Position numbers and translations under genes: made by a program | Shown here: piece by piece, positions 6,526-14,044 of the stretch | How positions within the stretch are numbered: the stretch's first letter is position 1 | Layout: each line of letters starts with the position of its first letter | NCBI GenBank assembly: GCA_045638265.1 | Contig: JAZUBA010000073.1 | Span: 1-18,666 of the forward strand | DNA from: RGIG4140 sp045638265 | GTDB taxonomy: Bacteria; Pseudomonadota; Alphaproteobacteria; CAAHEQ01; UBA3637 | Direction of reading: 5' to 3' | DNA length: 18,666 bases | Notes under the pieces: model-generated | Databases searched by the model: none | Told to the model about the DNA's origin: nothing | What the model saw: only the letters and a program-made list of their open reading frames with translations

Positions 6526-7956
6526 TTATCTTGATATTGTTGAAAGGAAAAAGACGCCCTCAAAAAACAATTTGTTATATTTTCTTAATTTGTTATCACC
6601 GCAAAAGACATACATATTTTTATCTCTCTCCGTTATATCACATAATACACGGGGATTTTTGTAAAAAACATATTTCCCGTTAGCCAACTTAATTAATAAT
6701 TCGCCTTCTTCTTTTTTGGATTGCACCCAGTAACCGTTCCAAGGAGATTCAGCTAAATAACGGAAAAAATCAATCCAATTACTAAATTTAGGACCGATTA
6801 ACCATGGTTTTGCATAAACATAATGCATAATAACCATATCTTTCCAATTTTGCGTAATTTCATCCGATTTAAAACTGTTACACATCATATTATACTGCGA
6901 ATGAATGTTATTTGTCAGCAATGAATGATGAAAAAAGTTGTATTTTGGCGGTAACCATTTAATATTATCTTTGAATGCGACATTTAGCACTGTTTGGTCA
7001 TATTGTTTGCGTTTGCCGGCGTTTTTCAAATCCCAATCTGTTTTTAAAACGGTTTTCATCATCCCGTCTTGACGCATTTTATCTAAATTAAACAGCAAAA
7101 TACCGGCATTAAAAATTTTTTCCATATCAATCAGGGAGGCAAAATTGCAACTGTTGGCATCCTCTACACCGGCAACATAATATTTTTGAATATTTGTTTG
7201 ATATAACGGACGCAATGAGCGATAGACCAGTACATCGGCATCTAACCACAACACTTTATTGACGTTTGGCAATAAATCGGGCAGATAATAGCGATAAAAC
7301 GTGGGGTTTTGTTCGGTATTTAAGGCATTTTTGCCTAAATAAGTCGGCATATCAATATATTCAATATCAAATTGTTTTTTTGATTTCAACGTTTCAATTT
7401 TTTCTTTGAAATCATCGGAAATATTAGCGGACAAAATGTGGAATGAATACCAATCCTGATAATCGGCATTTTTTAAAATAGAGTATATGGCAACACCGGC
7501 ACCGATTTCATATTTGCCGTTAAATGCCATAACAATGTGGATTTTTTCGTCTTCATCGGGTGTAAATAAATAACCGAATTTTGTCAATGAGGACATCAAA
7601 ACAAACAAAGACATTACAATCAGCAATAATTTTAAAATAAAGCGATTTTTATTCGTTTTTTTGGGAGCGATTAAATGATACGGAATGTATGTATCTGTCG
7701 GAGAGGAGGGTATTTGTAATAATTTTGCCAATTCCTCCATACTTAACGATTCGTCAACGGATGATTGTTGTGAAACGGCTGTTTGATTTTGTTTGGCAAC
7801 AATGGATTTTGTTTGCTTGGGCTTTCTGCCTCTTTTTGGTTTTTCATTGACTGTTAACTCTGTGGTATTCGGTTTGTCTTGTGTTTTTAAAGATGATTGT
7901 TTTTTATCATCCGTTTTTTTTACTTTTTTGTTTTTTTGTTGTTTAGAGGCAACCAT
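6526..7956 (-). CDS. Membrane-anchored family 8 glycosyltransferase
   Basis: 476 residues. Residues 1-100 are a Lys-rich hydrophilic tail that includes an AT-hook-like KPKRGRKPKQ (39-48). A single membrane segment follows (about 106-124), and then a complete GT8 domain: IVMAFNGKYEIGAGVAIYSI (141-160), FYRYYLPDLLP (220-230), the D-x-D motif in VLWLDADVLV (D239, D241), FNAGILLFN (282-290), YDQTVLN (319-325) and HYVYAKPW (378-385). GT8 enzymes transfer sugars from UDP-sugars with retention, using D-x-D to hold a metal; donor and acceptor are unknown here. About 80 further residues extend past the domain. The basic residues before and acidic residues after the membrane segment suggest an N-in topology, which would place the enzyme outside the membrane. 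The Shine-Dalgarno is weak (GGAG, 11 bases upstream of the ATG). No clear promoter was found. Confidence 0.88.
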   Translation of the reverse strand: MVASKQQKNKKVKKTDDKKQSSLKTQDKPNTTELTVNEKPKRGRKPKQTKSIVAKQNQTAVSQQSSVDESLSMEELAKLLQIPSSPTDTYIPYHLIAPKKTNKNRFILKLLLIVMSLFVLMSSLTKFGYLFTPDEDEKIHIVMAFNGKYEIGAGVAIYSILKNADYQDWYSFHILSANISDDFKEKIETLKSKKQFDIEYIDMPTYLGKNALNTEQNPTFYRYYLPDLLPNVNKVLWLDADVLVYRSLRPLYQTNIQKYYVAGVEDANSCNFASLIDMEKIFNAGILLFNLDKMRQDGMMKTVLKTDWDLKNAGKRKQYDQTVLNVAFKDNIKWLPPKYNFFHHSLLTNNIHSQYNMMCNSFKSDEITQNWKDMVIMHYVYAKPWLIGPKFSNWIDFFRYLAESPWNGYWVQSKKEEGELLIKLANGKYVFYKNPRVLCDITERDKNMYVFCGDNKLRKYNKLFFEGVFFLSTISR

Positions 7957-8112
7957 TGTTTGTTTTACTCCGATATACTGTCAAAAACCTAAAAATTTAT
8001 ATTTTTTTAGTTTACACGATTTTTAACAACCTTTCAAGCGTTATTTTTAATACCGTTCTTTTCTGTTTTTTACCTTATTTTTCGGATAAAACATTTTATT
8101 TTCAGATATTTC

Positions 8113-8143
8113 TTGTGGATATTTATCTGGTTTTTCATATAAT
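8113..8143 (+). promoter_or_regulatory. Promoter of the tail-fibre cassette
   Basis: A perfect TATAAT (8138-8143) lies 41 bases before the first cassette gene. The best -35 is TTGTGG (8113-8118) with a long 19-nt spacer, so activity may be modest or need an activator. Confidence 0.5.
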
Positions 8144-8178
8144 CAAGACATGTTTTTATTTTAGCAAAGGAGAAAAAA

Positions 8179-8958
8179 ATGCCATTTAACAGTGAAGGAA
8201 ATTTTACCAGAGTACATAATTGGGAAGATGACCGTGTCAACGGAATTGAAATTGTTACCGACCATCATGATGAGGAAGATGATAATTTCGCACAGGGATT
8301 AAATCAAACATTCTTACGGGACGGGCGTGTTCCGATGGAAAATAATTTAAATATGGGTGGTTTTAAAATTCAAAACTGCGCACCGGCCGTCAATAACACC
8401 GATGTTGTTGTCAAATCTCAACTCACACAAAACAAAACCGAACTGACTCAATCTATGAATAATTTTTGGGTTATTGGCGATATTAAAGCTTCCGTTCAAA
8501 CACAAAATCACAGCGGATGGCTTTTGTGTAACGGTCAAGCCGTCAGCCGAACGACATACAGTGCGTTATTTGCTCTTATCGGTACAAAATTTGGGAGCGG
8601 TGATGGTTCTAAAACCTTTAACTTACCTGATTATCGGGGTAAATTTTTGCGAGGATTGGGCGGAAACAGTGCGTCTGATATGTATACAACGCAACAAGAA
8701 GGTTTGCCGAATATTACCGGTTGTGCCGGTAAAGCCATTAAGGCATCTCGTGTGCCGTTTGATATTACCGAAAGTAATGGGGCTTTCAGTATGGGTAATG
8801 AAACAGGCGCCCGAGGGGCAACATATCCGGATTGGGAATATCCATGGCATTATTTGAATTTTGATGCCTCTAAATCAAATGCTATTTATGGTAAAAGCGC
8901 TCATGTTACACCCATTAATCAAGCCGTCAATTACTTTATTAAAGCCAAAGATATTTAA
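8179..8958 (+). CDS. Phage tail-collar fibre protein
   Basis: 259 residues; AAAGGAG upstream of ATG 8179. The N-terminus carries the phage-type pattern VHNWEDD...GIEI...DEEDDNFAQGL and NLNMGGFKIQN, known from tail-fibre attachment regions. Residues about 98-160 form a Tail Collar domain: GDIKASV...GWLLCNGQAVSRTTYSALFALIG, then FGSGDGSKTFNLPDYRGKFLRG. The C-terminal 100 residues are likely the variable distal tip (includes HYLNFDASKSNAIYGKS). In phages such proteins form short or distal fibres that touch the receptor. It is first in a four-gene cassette; the next gene starts 17 bases downstream. No capsid, baseplate or lysis genes are nearby, so it may be a remnant or a domesticated module. 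Confidence 0.9.
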   Translation: MPFNSEGNFTRVHNWEDDRVNGIEIVTDHHDEEDDNFAQGLNQTFLRDGRVPMENNLNMGGFKIQNCAPAVNNTDVVVKSQLTQNKTELTQSMNNFWVIGDIKASVQTQNHSGWLLCNGQAVSRTTYSALFALIGTKFGSGDGSKTFNLPDYRGKFLRGLGGNSASDMYTTQQEGLPNITGCAGKAIKASRVPFDITESNGAFSMGNETGARGATYPDWEYPWHYLNFDASKSNAIYGKSAHVTPINQAVNYFIKAKDI

Positions 8959-8974
8959 AGAAAGGATTTTCATT

Positions 8975-9322
8975 ATGACAAGCCATATTTCAGATACCAA
9001 GATTTGTGTTACGCAAGGGGATACATTACCCATTGTATTAGATTTTCATCAAGATATCAGTGATGCCGTTATTCATATGCAAGTGCGTGATGAGACAGGT
9101 AAACTCTTTATTGATAAGGAAGTTGCAACACATTCAGATGCTTTAAAAGGACACTCCTTAATCACATTGACCAGTCAAGATACCTCTATTCCGGTTGGTA
9201 CATATCAAACCGATATGGAAATTACGTTTATTGATGGAACCCGTTATACGTTTTATCCGCCGATAGTCGGTAAAACGGCCTGTTTTTGTGTTAATCCGCA
9301 AATTACACAGGAGAATGCTTAA
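8975..9322 (+). CDS. Phage tail-associated beta-sandwich protein (BppU-like N-terminal domain)
   Basis: 115 residues from ATG 8975, with AAAGGA upstream. The longer frame from 8861 overlaps the collar gene out of frame and is rejected. The sequence follows the pattern of small phage tail proteins made of one Ig-like or BppU-type sandwich: ICVTQGDTLPIVLDF, AVIHMQVRDETGKLFID, HSLITLTSQDTS, VGTYQTDMEITFIDGTRYTF. In phages these lie between fibre genes and probably act as adaptors or baseplate-peripheral proteins. The stop codon overlaps the next start (TAATG), indicating translational coupling with the long fibre. The family assignment is by pattern only; the cassette context makes a tail role likely. 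Confidence 0.75.
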   Translation: MTSHISDTKICVTQGDTLPIVLDFHQDISDAVIHMQVRDETGKLFIDKEVATHSDALKGHSLITLTSQDTSIPVGTYQTDMEITFIDGTRYTFYPPIVGKTACFCVNPQITQENA

Positions 9323-10614
9323 TGATACAAACAAATACCATTTCCTGCGAAATGAAAACGATTCAACTCTATGTTGATGTCGGTATGCAGGCATTGTGTA
9401 TCCAACCCGAAAGTGTTTGGGTACGCAATGGAAAAGCAGAAGTTCAAGGATATACGAATCAAGTTGTTAAACCGGACGTAACGAGTTATGCTCAAAATGA
9501 AAAAAATCAAATAACGACCTTATCTAATACAAAAAAAACAGAATTAAATACGTTGGCAACAACTCTGAAAAACAGTATAAATACGACAGGAGAAACCAAA
9601 ATCAACAGTATCAATAACGTTGGTGAAGCACAAATTAATAATGTTAAAACAACAGGACAAACACAAACAAACACAATTAACACAACGGCAAATACGCATA
9701 TAAATAATATGCAAACGCTTACAACAACGGCACGTAACTGGGCTATTGGTAGCATTTCGGAAGAAGCAAGCGGTTCGGCAAAATATTGGGCTCAAAAAGC
9801 CAATGAAGTTGTGAATGGTATTCCTTCTGCTTCCGAATCAACCGCTGGTAAAATTAAAATTGCAACGAATGCACAGGCACAAGCCGGTACCGATAATACC
9901 ACAGCAATGAGTCCGCAAAAAGTGATGAATAACTTTGTTACATTAAATACAGCACAAACAATTGCAGGCACAAAAACATTAACAGGTGATATTATACGTA
10001 AACTCAGTATAGATACAACAATCAATCCAACTGATGTCAAACACAGTGTTCCCTTTTCAGTCAGTAATTCAAATCAATCATTATTTGCTTATCAACAAAT
10101 TTCACATCTCACAAACGGCATACTGCGCAATTCATACGGATTAAGACGAAACGTTAACGGGTCAAATATATTTAATTCAATTGATTTAATGATTGATCCG
10201 TCCGGTAATATCAGCACTGGCATTGTAACTCCGCCCTCAAACAGTAACGACACAAACATCGCCACAACAGAATGGGTAAATACATTTTGCAAAACGACAA
10301 ACAAAATTCTTGAAGTCTGGATAGGTAGTAATGCAAACAGTTGGTGTCGCAGATGGTCCAACGGTTGGGTTGAACAAGGCGGTATTATTTCTAGCGGAAC
10401 ACCAGATGGCAACTGGATTAACTTTACAAAAACATTTTACCAACCCTTTAAAGAAACACCCTGTGTTTTTGTTAATTTTTTAGCAACACAAGGGGAAGGA
10501 TATAATTGTATGAAAAGTTTAAGTGCAACGGCATTTTCATTCGGTTCTAGAAGTACGGCTAACAATTATCATCAAAACTCAATGGGTATCACTTTTTATG
10601 CCTGTGGATTTTAA
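9322..10614 (+). CDS. Long phage tail-fibre protein
   Basis: 430 residues. The start overlaps the previous stop by one base (TAATG), with AGGAGA just upstream. Residues 1-50 are probably the attachment domain. Residues about 55-135 are a Thr/Asn-rich run of repeated T(G/A)xTxINxx units that should form a trimeric fibrous shaft. NWAIGSISEEASGSAKYWAQ (139-158) is a typical fibre element, followed by AGKIKIATNAQAQAGTDNTT (175-194) and QTIAGTKTLTGDI (212-224), both common in tail fibres. The C-terminus (about 328-430) is a tip domain with RWSNGWVEQGG (344-354) and FYQPF, as in gp37-like or enterobacterial-phage fibre ends. It would set receptor choice. It belongs to the cassette and is followed 11 bases later by the assembly-like gene. 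Confidence 0.9.
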   Translation: MIQTNTISCEMKTIQLYVDVGMQALCIQPESVWVRNGKAEVQGYTNQVVKPDVTSYAQNEKNQITTLSNTKKTELNTLATTLKNSINTTGETKINSINNVGEAQINNVKTTGQTQTNTINTTANTHINNMQTLTTTARNWAIGSISEEASGSAKYWAQKANEVVNGIPSASESTAGKIKIATNAQAQAGTDNTTAMSPQKVMNNFVTLNTAQTIAGTKTLTGDIIRKLSIDTTINPTDVKHSVPFSVSNSNQSLFAYQQISHLTNGILRNSYGLRRNVNGSNIFNSIDLMIDPSGNISTGIVTPPSNSNDTNIATTEWVNTFCKTTNKILEVWIGSNANSWCRRWSNGWVEQGGIISSGTPDGNWINFTKTFYQPFKETPCVFVNFLATQGEGYNCMKSLSATAFSFGSRSTANNYHQNSMGITFYACGF

Positions 10615-10625
10615 GGAGAAATAAA

Positions 10626-10970
10626 ATGACATATGAAAATTGGAAAATAAGCAAATCAGAATTATCTGAAAAACAAACAGAATATGCAAAAGTTGCTCAA
10701 TGGTGTGATGAACACACCGGTTATACCATACAGGAAATCGGCGATGACTATTGTGTGGTCAAAGCACCTGAACCGACAATTGAGGAACGTAACACTCAAA
10801 TCAGCCAGACACGTCAATATTTGTTTACGCAATATGCTGACCCGATTAAATTTGATTACGATGAAAACAGAGCGAGATACGGCGAAAATGACGAACGTAC
10901 AATAACATCAAAACAAAATTGGCTTGATAAAAAAGATGAAATTCGGGCAGACAATCCGTATTTAGCATAA
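10626..10970 (+). CDS. Tail-fibre assembly-like small protein
   Basis: 114 residues; AAGGAGA lies 7 bases before ATG 10626. The N-terminal half is short and charged (WKISKSELSEKQTEYAK, WCDEHTGY). The C-terminal half (about 55-114) has a helix with RQYLFTQYADPIKFDYDENR and a closing LDKKDEIRADNPYLA, resembling the RDxxLxxxxDP region of phage proteins encoded right after tail fibres, which chaperone fibre assembly or associate with fibres. The position directly after the long fibre fits. It is the last gene of the cassette, followed by a hairpin. The assignment rests on context and on this weak motif. Confidence 0.7.
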   Translation: MTYENWKISKSELSEKQTEYAKVAQWCDEHTGYTIQEIGDDYCVVKAPEPTIEERNTQISQTRQYLFTQYADPIKFDYDENRARYGENDERTITSKQNWLDKKDEIRADNPYLA

Positions 10971-10976
10971 AAAAAC

Positions 10977-11004
10977 AAGGGTGGATAATTTTGTTTCCGC
11001 CCTT
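10977..11004 (+). terminator. Terminator of the tail-fibre cassette
   Basis: Stem AAGGGTGG (10977-10984) with CCGCCCTT (10997-11004), one G-T wobble and a 12-nt loop, followed by an AT-rich tail with only a short T run. It sits directly between the cassette and the ankyrin promoter. Confidence 0.6.
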
Positions 11005-11009
11005 ATTTA

Positions 11010-11038
11010 TTGACAAAAACGTAAGTGTGTGATACAAT
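11010..11038 (+). promoter_or_regulatory. Strong promoter of the ankyrin gene pair
   Basis: TTGACA (11010-11015), 17-nt spacer, TACAAT (11033-11038): a near-consensus sigma-70-type promoter. Inverted half-sites AAACGTA (11017-11023) and TACGTTTA (11038-11045) resemble the two halves of the GTAC-centred element seen at 5578-5591 and 18653-18666. Confidence 0.85.
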
Positions 11039-11071
11039 ACGTTTATTCGTATTCAATAAAGGGGTTATTTG

Positions 11072-12178
11072 ATGATTGATTATACTTTGTTACATTTTAA
11101 AGAGTATTTATACGAACAGTTAAATCTCAAATATAATTCCGATTCATCATTGGAATTTAAGCAAATTATCAGTTCATGTGTTCCGGCTTATGTAAAAAAG
11201 ACGCAATTAAGTAATGAGGAAACCGAACAAATTAAACTTTATGCCAAAAAACTCATTATGACTCAAACACCACCTCAAAAAATCATGGAATTTTTAAATG
11301 AGGCAACAATTGAATATAATCATCCCCGAAAGAAAAGAGAGTTCACCAAAATGACGCCTTTGGTTGAAGCTATGATTTATGGTGATGTGCCAACTGTCAA
11401 AGAACTCATTAAAAACGGAGCTGATGTCAATGAATCGGTAGAGGTATATTATGCCAAACATAAGCCGATAGATATTGCTACTGAATTAAACAAACACCGC
11501 ATTTTATTTTCGCTTCTTTTAATCAATGCAGGGGCTGACGTTAAAAACAGTAAAGCATTATTTCATACAGTTGAAAAGGGAGATATTCCATTTACAGAGG
11601 AACTGATTACAAAATACGGTTGTGATGTCAATCAGGTAGATAGTAGCGGTTGCGAATATGGCGGAGACCCTGATACACCGTTAATTAAAGCTTGCCATCA
11701 AGGTAACATTAATATGATAAAAAAATTGATTGAGTTAGGCGCAGAAACACAGTCATATAAAGCGGATGTTGCTTTAAATGCTCTCATTCATCAAGGCAGT
11801 GTAGAAGGGGTTCAAATTTTATTAGAAGCGGGCGTCAATGCAAGAGGCTTTCACGACGACTCCGAGTCATTATGCTATGCTTCTGCTCGTGGAGAAACAC
11901 AAATTGCTGATATTTTGTTAAATGCGGGTGCTGACATTGATGCCATTCATCAGTATACTGATTATACCCCACTTATGATTGCCATTGAAAGCAACCATAT
12001 GGAAACAGCCAAAAGGCTCATTGAACGGGGAGCTGATGTTTTTCACAAAACATGTAGTAGAAAATCGGCCTCTACTTTATTATCCCAGATGCAAGACAAA
12101 ACACCGCTTCATCAGGAAGTTGAGAATATGATTCAAGCCAAAATCAAAGCGATAACCCCGCACGGAAACAGTCGATAA
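11072..12178 (+). CDS. Ankyrin-repeat protein, first of two paralogues
   Basis: 368 residues from ATG 11072, with AAAGGGG upstream; a TTG one codon earlier is rejected because the paralogue starts at the equivalent Met. Residues 1-90 form a helical N-terminal domain I do not recognise. About seven ankyrin repeats follow (93-325), with clear units at MTPLVEAMIYGDVPTVKELI (94-113), DTPLIKACHQGNINMIKKLI (201-220) and YTPLMIAIESNHMETAKRLI (298-317), several ending in GADV/GADI. Ankyrin repeats bind other proteins; no enzymatic domain, signal peptide or membrane segment is present. In host-associated bacteria such proteins are often effectors or immunity-like partners, but nothing here proves secretion. 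It is co-transcribed with the next gene (22-bp gap) from a strong promoter. Confidence 0.88.
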   Translation: MIDYTLLHFKEYLYEQLNLKYNSDSSLEFKQIISSCVPAYVKKTQLSNEETEQIKLYAKKLIMTQTPPQKIMEFLNEATIEYNHPRKKREFTKMTPLVEAMIYGDVPTVKELIKNGADVNESVEVYYAKHKPIDIATELNKHRILFSLLLINAGADVKNSKALFHTVEKGDIPFTEELITKYGCDVNQVDSSGCEYGGDPDTPLIKACHQGNINMIKKLIELGAETQSYKADVALNALIHQGSVEGVQILLEAGVNARGFHDDSESLCYASARGETQIADILLNAGADIDAIHQYTDYTPLMIAIESNHMETAKRLIERGADVFHKTCSRKSASTLLSQMQDKTPLHQEVENMIQAKIKAITPHGNSR

Positions 12179-13279
12179 GAATATTATGAAAGGATAAATT
12201 ATGATCAATTGTACATTGTTATTGTTTAAAGAACATTTGTTAGAGTATTTAAAATTAAATTATCATTCAGATTCATCATTTGAATTCAAACAATTGATTA
12301 GTCAAATCACGCCAAAGTATCTAAAATCAAATCAGTTAACAACGGAAGATATAGAACATATTCATACCTATGCCAAACAACTTATGCTGGATACAAAATC
12401 GCCTCGGGAAATCATCAAAAATTTAAAGGATGAGTATACAGACAAGTATATTTATTGCGAACCGTTAAAAAATTTCACCAAAATAACTCCGTTGGTTCAA
12501 GCCATGCTTTTTGGGGATATTAATACCGTTAAAAATCTTATTAAAAACAGTGTTGATGTCAATGAGTCGGTTGAAGTATCTCATTCAAAACGTAAACCAA
12601 TTGAAATTGCTTCTGACTTAGAGAAGTATCGTTCTTGCTTTACGTTAATGCTCATTCATGCCGGAGCCGAAGTTAAAGATACCGATGTTTTGTATAATAC
12701 CATTTATCATAACGATATTCCGTTGGTTGAAGACTTGATTACCAAATACGGCTGTGATGTCAATCAATTAAATGAGAACGAAATATACCATGGCGGTTAT
12801 GCCAAAACACCTCTTACTCAGGCATGCCGTAATGATAATACCGAAATGATAAATAAACTCATTGATTTGGGTGCTGATATGGATAACTGGACCGCTTATT
12901 CAGCTCTTGATGTTGCTGCGGCATGTGGTTCAATAAATGCTGTTAAATTGTTATTGGATAAAGGGTTGTCTGCTCATGGTAAGAATGCAGCTGATTATAC
13001 ACCATTATGTCATGCTGCTAAAAACGGACAAGCAGAAATGGTTGAATTGTTATTAGATGCTGGAGCTTCTATTAATCGTATGACTGAATCTACTCATCAA
13101 ACGCCATTAATGCTTGCTTTAACAAATAATCACATGGAAGCTGCCAAAAAGCTCATTGAACGTGGTGCAAGCGTTGGCTATTTAGGCGGATTTAATGCCT
13201 TAACTCTTTTAAATCAACATAAAGAACAGACACCGCTTCATCAGGAAGTTGAGAATATGATTCAAGCCAAAATCAAAGC
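12101..13279 (+). repeat. 50-bp exact direct repeat at the 3' ends of the ankyrin genes
   Basis: Positions 12101-12150 and 13230-13279 are identical by eye, encoding TPLHQEVENMIQAKIKA in the same frame of both paralogues, whereas the rest of the two genes has diverged considerably. This suggests local gene conversion or strong constraint. Confidence 0.85.
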
Positions 13280-13307
13280 CTTATCCACTCACGGGCATGG
13301 TAGATAA
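12201..13307 (+). CDS. Ankyrin-repeat protein, second of two paralogues
   Basis: 368 residues, preceded by AAAGGA; it starts 22 bases after the first paralogue. Same length and plan: an N-terminal helical domain (residues 1-92) matching INCTLLLFKEHLLEYLKLNY to its neighbour's N-terminus, then about seven ankyrin repeats (ITPLVQAMLFGDINTVKNLI, KTPLTQACRNDNTEMINKLI, YTPLCHAAKNGQAEMVELLL, QTPLMLALTNNHMEAAKKLI). The KYGCDVNQ and GGYAKTP segments match the YGCDVNQ and GGDPDTP regions of the first copy. It ends in GHGR where the first ends in GNSR. The equal length and residue-by-residue correspondence show a tandem duplication; the divergence in the exposed repeat faces suggests different partners. 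No terminator is evident directly downstream. Confidence 0.88.
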   Translation: MINCTLLLFKEHLLEYLKLNYHSDSSFEFKQLISQITPKYLKSNQLTTEDIEHIHTYAKQLMLDTKSPREIIKNLKDEYTDKYIYCEPLKNFTKITPLVQAMLFGDINTVKNLIKNSVDVNESVEVSHSKRKPIEIASDLEKYRSCFTLMLIHAGAEVKDTDVLYNTIYHNDIPLVEDLITKYGCDVNQLNENEIYHGGYAKTPLTQACRNDNTEMINKLIDLGADMDNWTAYSALDVAAACGSINAVKLLLDKGLSAHGKNAADYTPLCHAAKNGQAEMVELLLDAGASINRMTESTHQTPLMLALTNNHMEAAKKLIERGASVGYLGGFNALTLLNQHKEQTPLHQEVENMIQAKIKALSTHGHGR

Positions 13308-13364
13308 AATTTTCTTCTGTTTATTGTTGATTTAATATTATAATAAAAAACACACAATAAAATA

Positions 13365-13411
13365 TTGACTCATATAAAAGAGTATGATAATCTGTACGTG
13401 TAGATTCTACA
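13365..13411 (+). promoter_or_regulatory. Possible upstream promoter and 13-bp palindrome
   Basis: TTGACT (13365-13370) with TAATCT (13388-13393) at 17 nt, or GATAAT at 15 nt. Immediately downstream is the perfect palindrome TGTAGATTCTACA (13399-13411), placed where an operator would act. Confidence 0.4.
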
Positions 13412-13437
13412 AATAAAAGGTAATAACATAAAATGTA

Positions 13438-13466
13438 TTGATTTAAATAACAAGATATGTTATTCT
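13438..13466 (+). promoter_or_regulatory. Possible promoter of the paired-paralogue operon
   Basis: TTGATT (13438-13443), 17-nt spacer, TATTCT (13461-13466). The start would be near 13473, leaving a short leader with AAGGAGG. It competes with the upstream candidate at 13365. Confidence 0.5.
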
Positions 13467-13500
13467 TAAATATAATATAATAACAAAAAAGGAGGACAAA

Positions 13501-14010
13501 ATGAGTATAATTCCAGATTGGATGGTTAATGCCGGAGACTGTATTTCCGATGTGGTAGATGACGGTTTGGATTTGGCTAAAGGGGTTTCGCAAAACATAT
13601 TGGATGTTGCGGATAATACAAAAGAATTTATGCGTGATAATACATGGAGTGTTGTTCATTATCCTGTTAATGCTGCTATTTCAGCTGCGACATTGCCTCA
13701 ATATATTCATAAAGAGGGGGTAGAAATTGTAGATGATTATTTGTTTGAAAATGAAAAACGAGAAATCTCACATGTTGAAAAACAATTTGTAAATCAGTCT
13801 TTGCAAAATCAAAATGATGAACAAAAACAAATCAATCAATTACAACAAGAAGCTGATGCTTACGCAGAACAAGAAATACAACGTTTGATAAATGAACAGT
13901 TTCAAAAACAAAATACGCCCTCTGCAAATGCAACGTTAAAAGCTTCCGGACAGGTTGTTCAGGAAGAAGTTGTTTCTGTTCCTGTACAACAAACATCTCT
14001 TTATATGTAA
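13501..14010 (+). CDS. Unrecognised protein, DW-VNAG family, copy 1
   Basis: 169 residues; AAGGAGG six bases before the ATG. I recognise no family. It shares a clear core with the next gene: DWMVNAG.CIS (residues 6-16), DDGLDL (20-25), NTWSVVHYPVN (47-57), VDDYLFENEKREI (77-89) and VEKQF (92-96). The C-terminal part (97-140) is Gln-rich and helical, probably a coiled coil (QLQQEADAYAEQEIQRLI). There is no classical signal peptide; the WSVVHYPVNAAISAATLP stretch is moderately hydrophobic and might touch membrane. It is 34 bases from its paralogue and on the same strand as the ankyrin pair. Function unknown. Its neighbours suggest accessory or effector-like cargo, but that is only context. Confidence 0.8.
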   Translation: MSIIPDWMVNAGDCISDVVDDGLDLAKGVSQNILDVADNTKEFMRDNTWSVVHYPVNAAISAATLPQYIHKEGVEIVDDYLFENEKREISHVEKQFVNQSLQNQNDEQKQINQLQQEADAYAEQEIQRLINEQFQKQNTPSANATLKASGQVVQEEVVSVPVQQTSLYM

Positions 14011-14044
14011 TTAATTTATCAGTCAGATAAAAAAGGAGAATAAA

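Noticed and set aside
8861..8974. Longer start for the beta-sandwich tail protein
   Set aside because: The extension overlaps the collar gene out of frame; AAAGGA and the natural domain start point to 8975.
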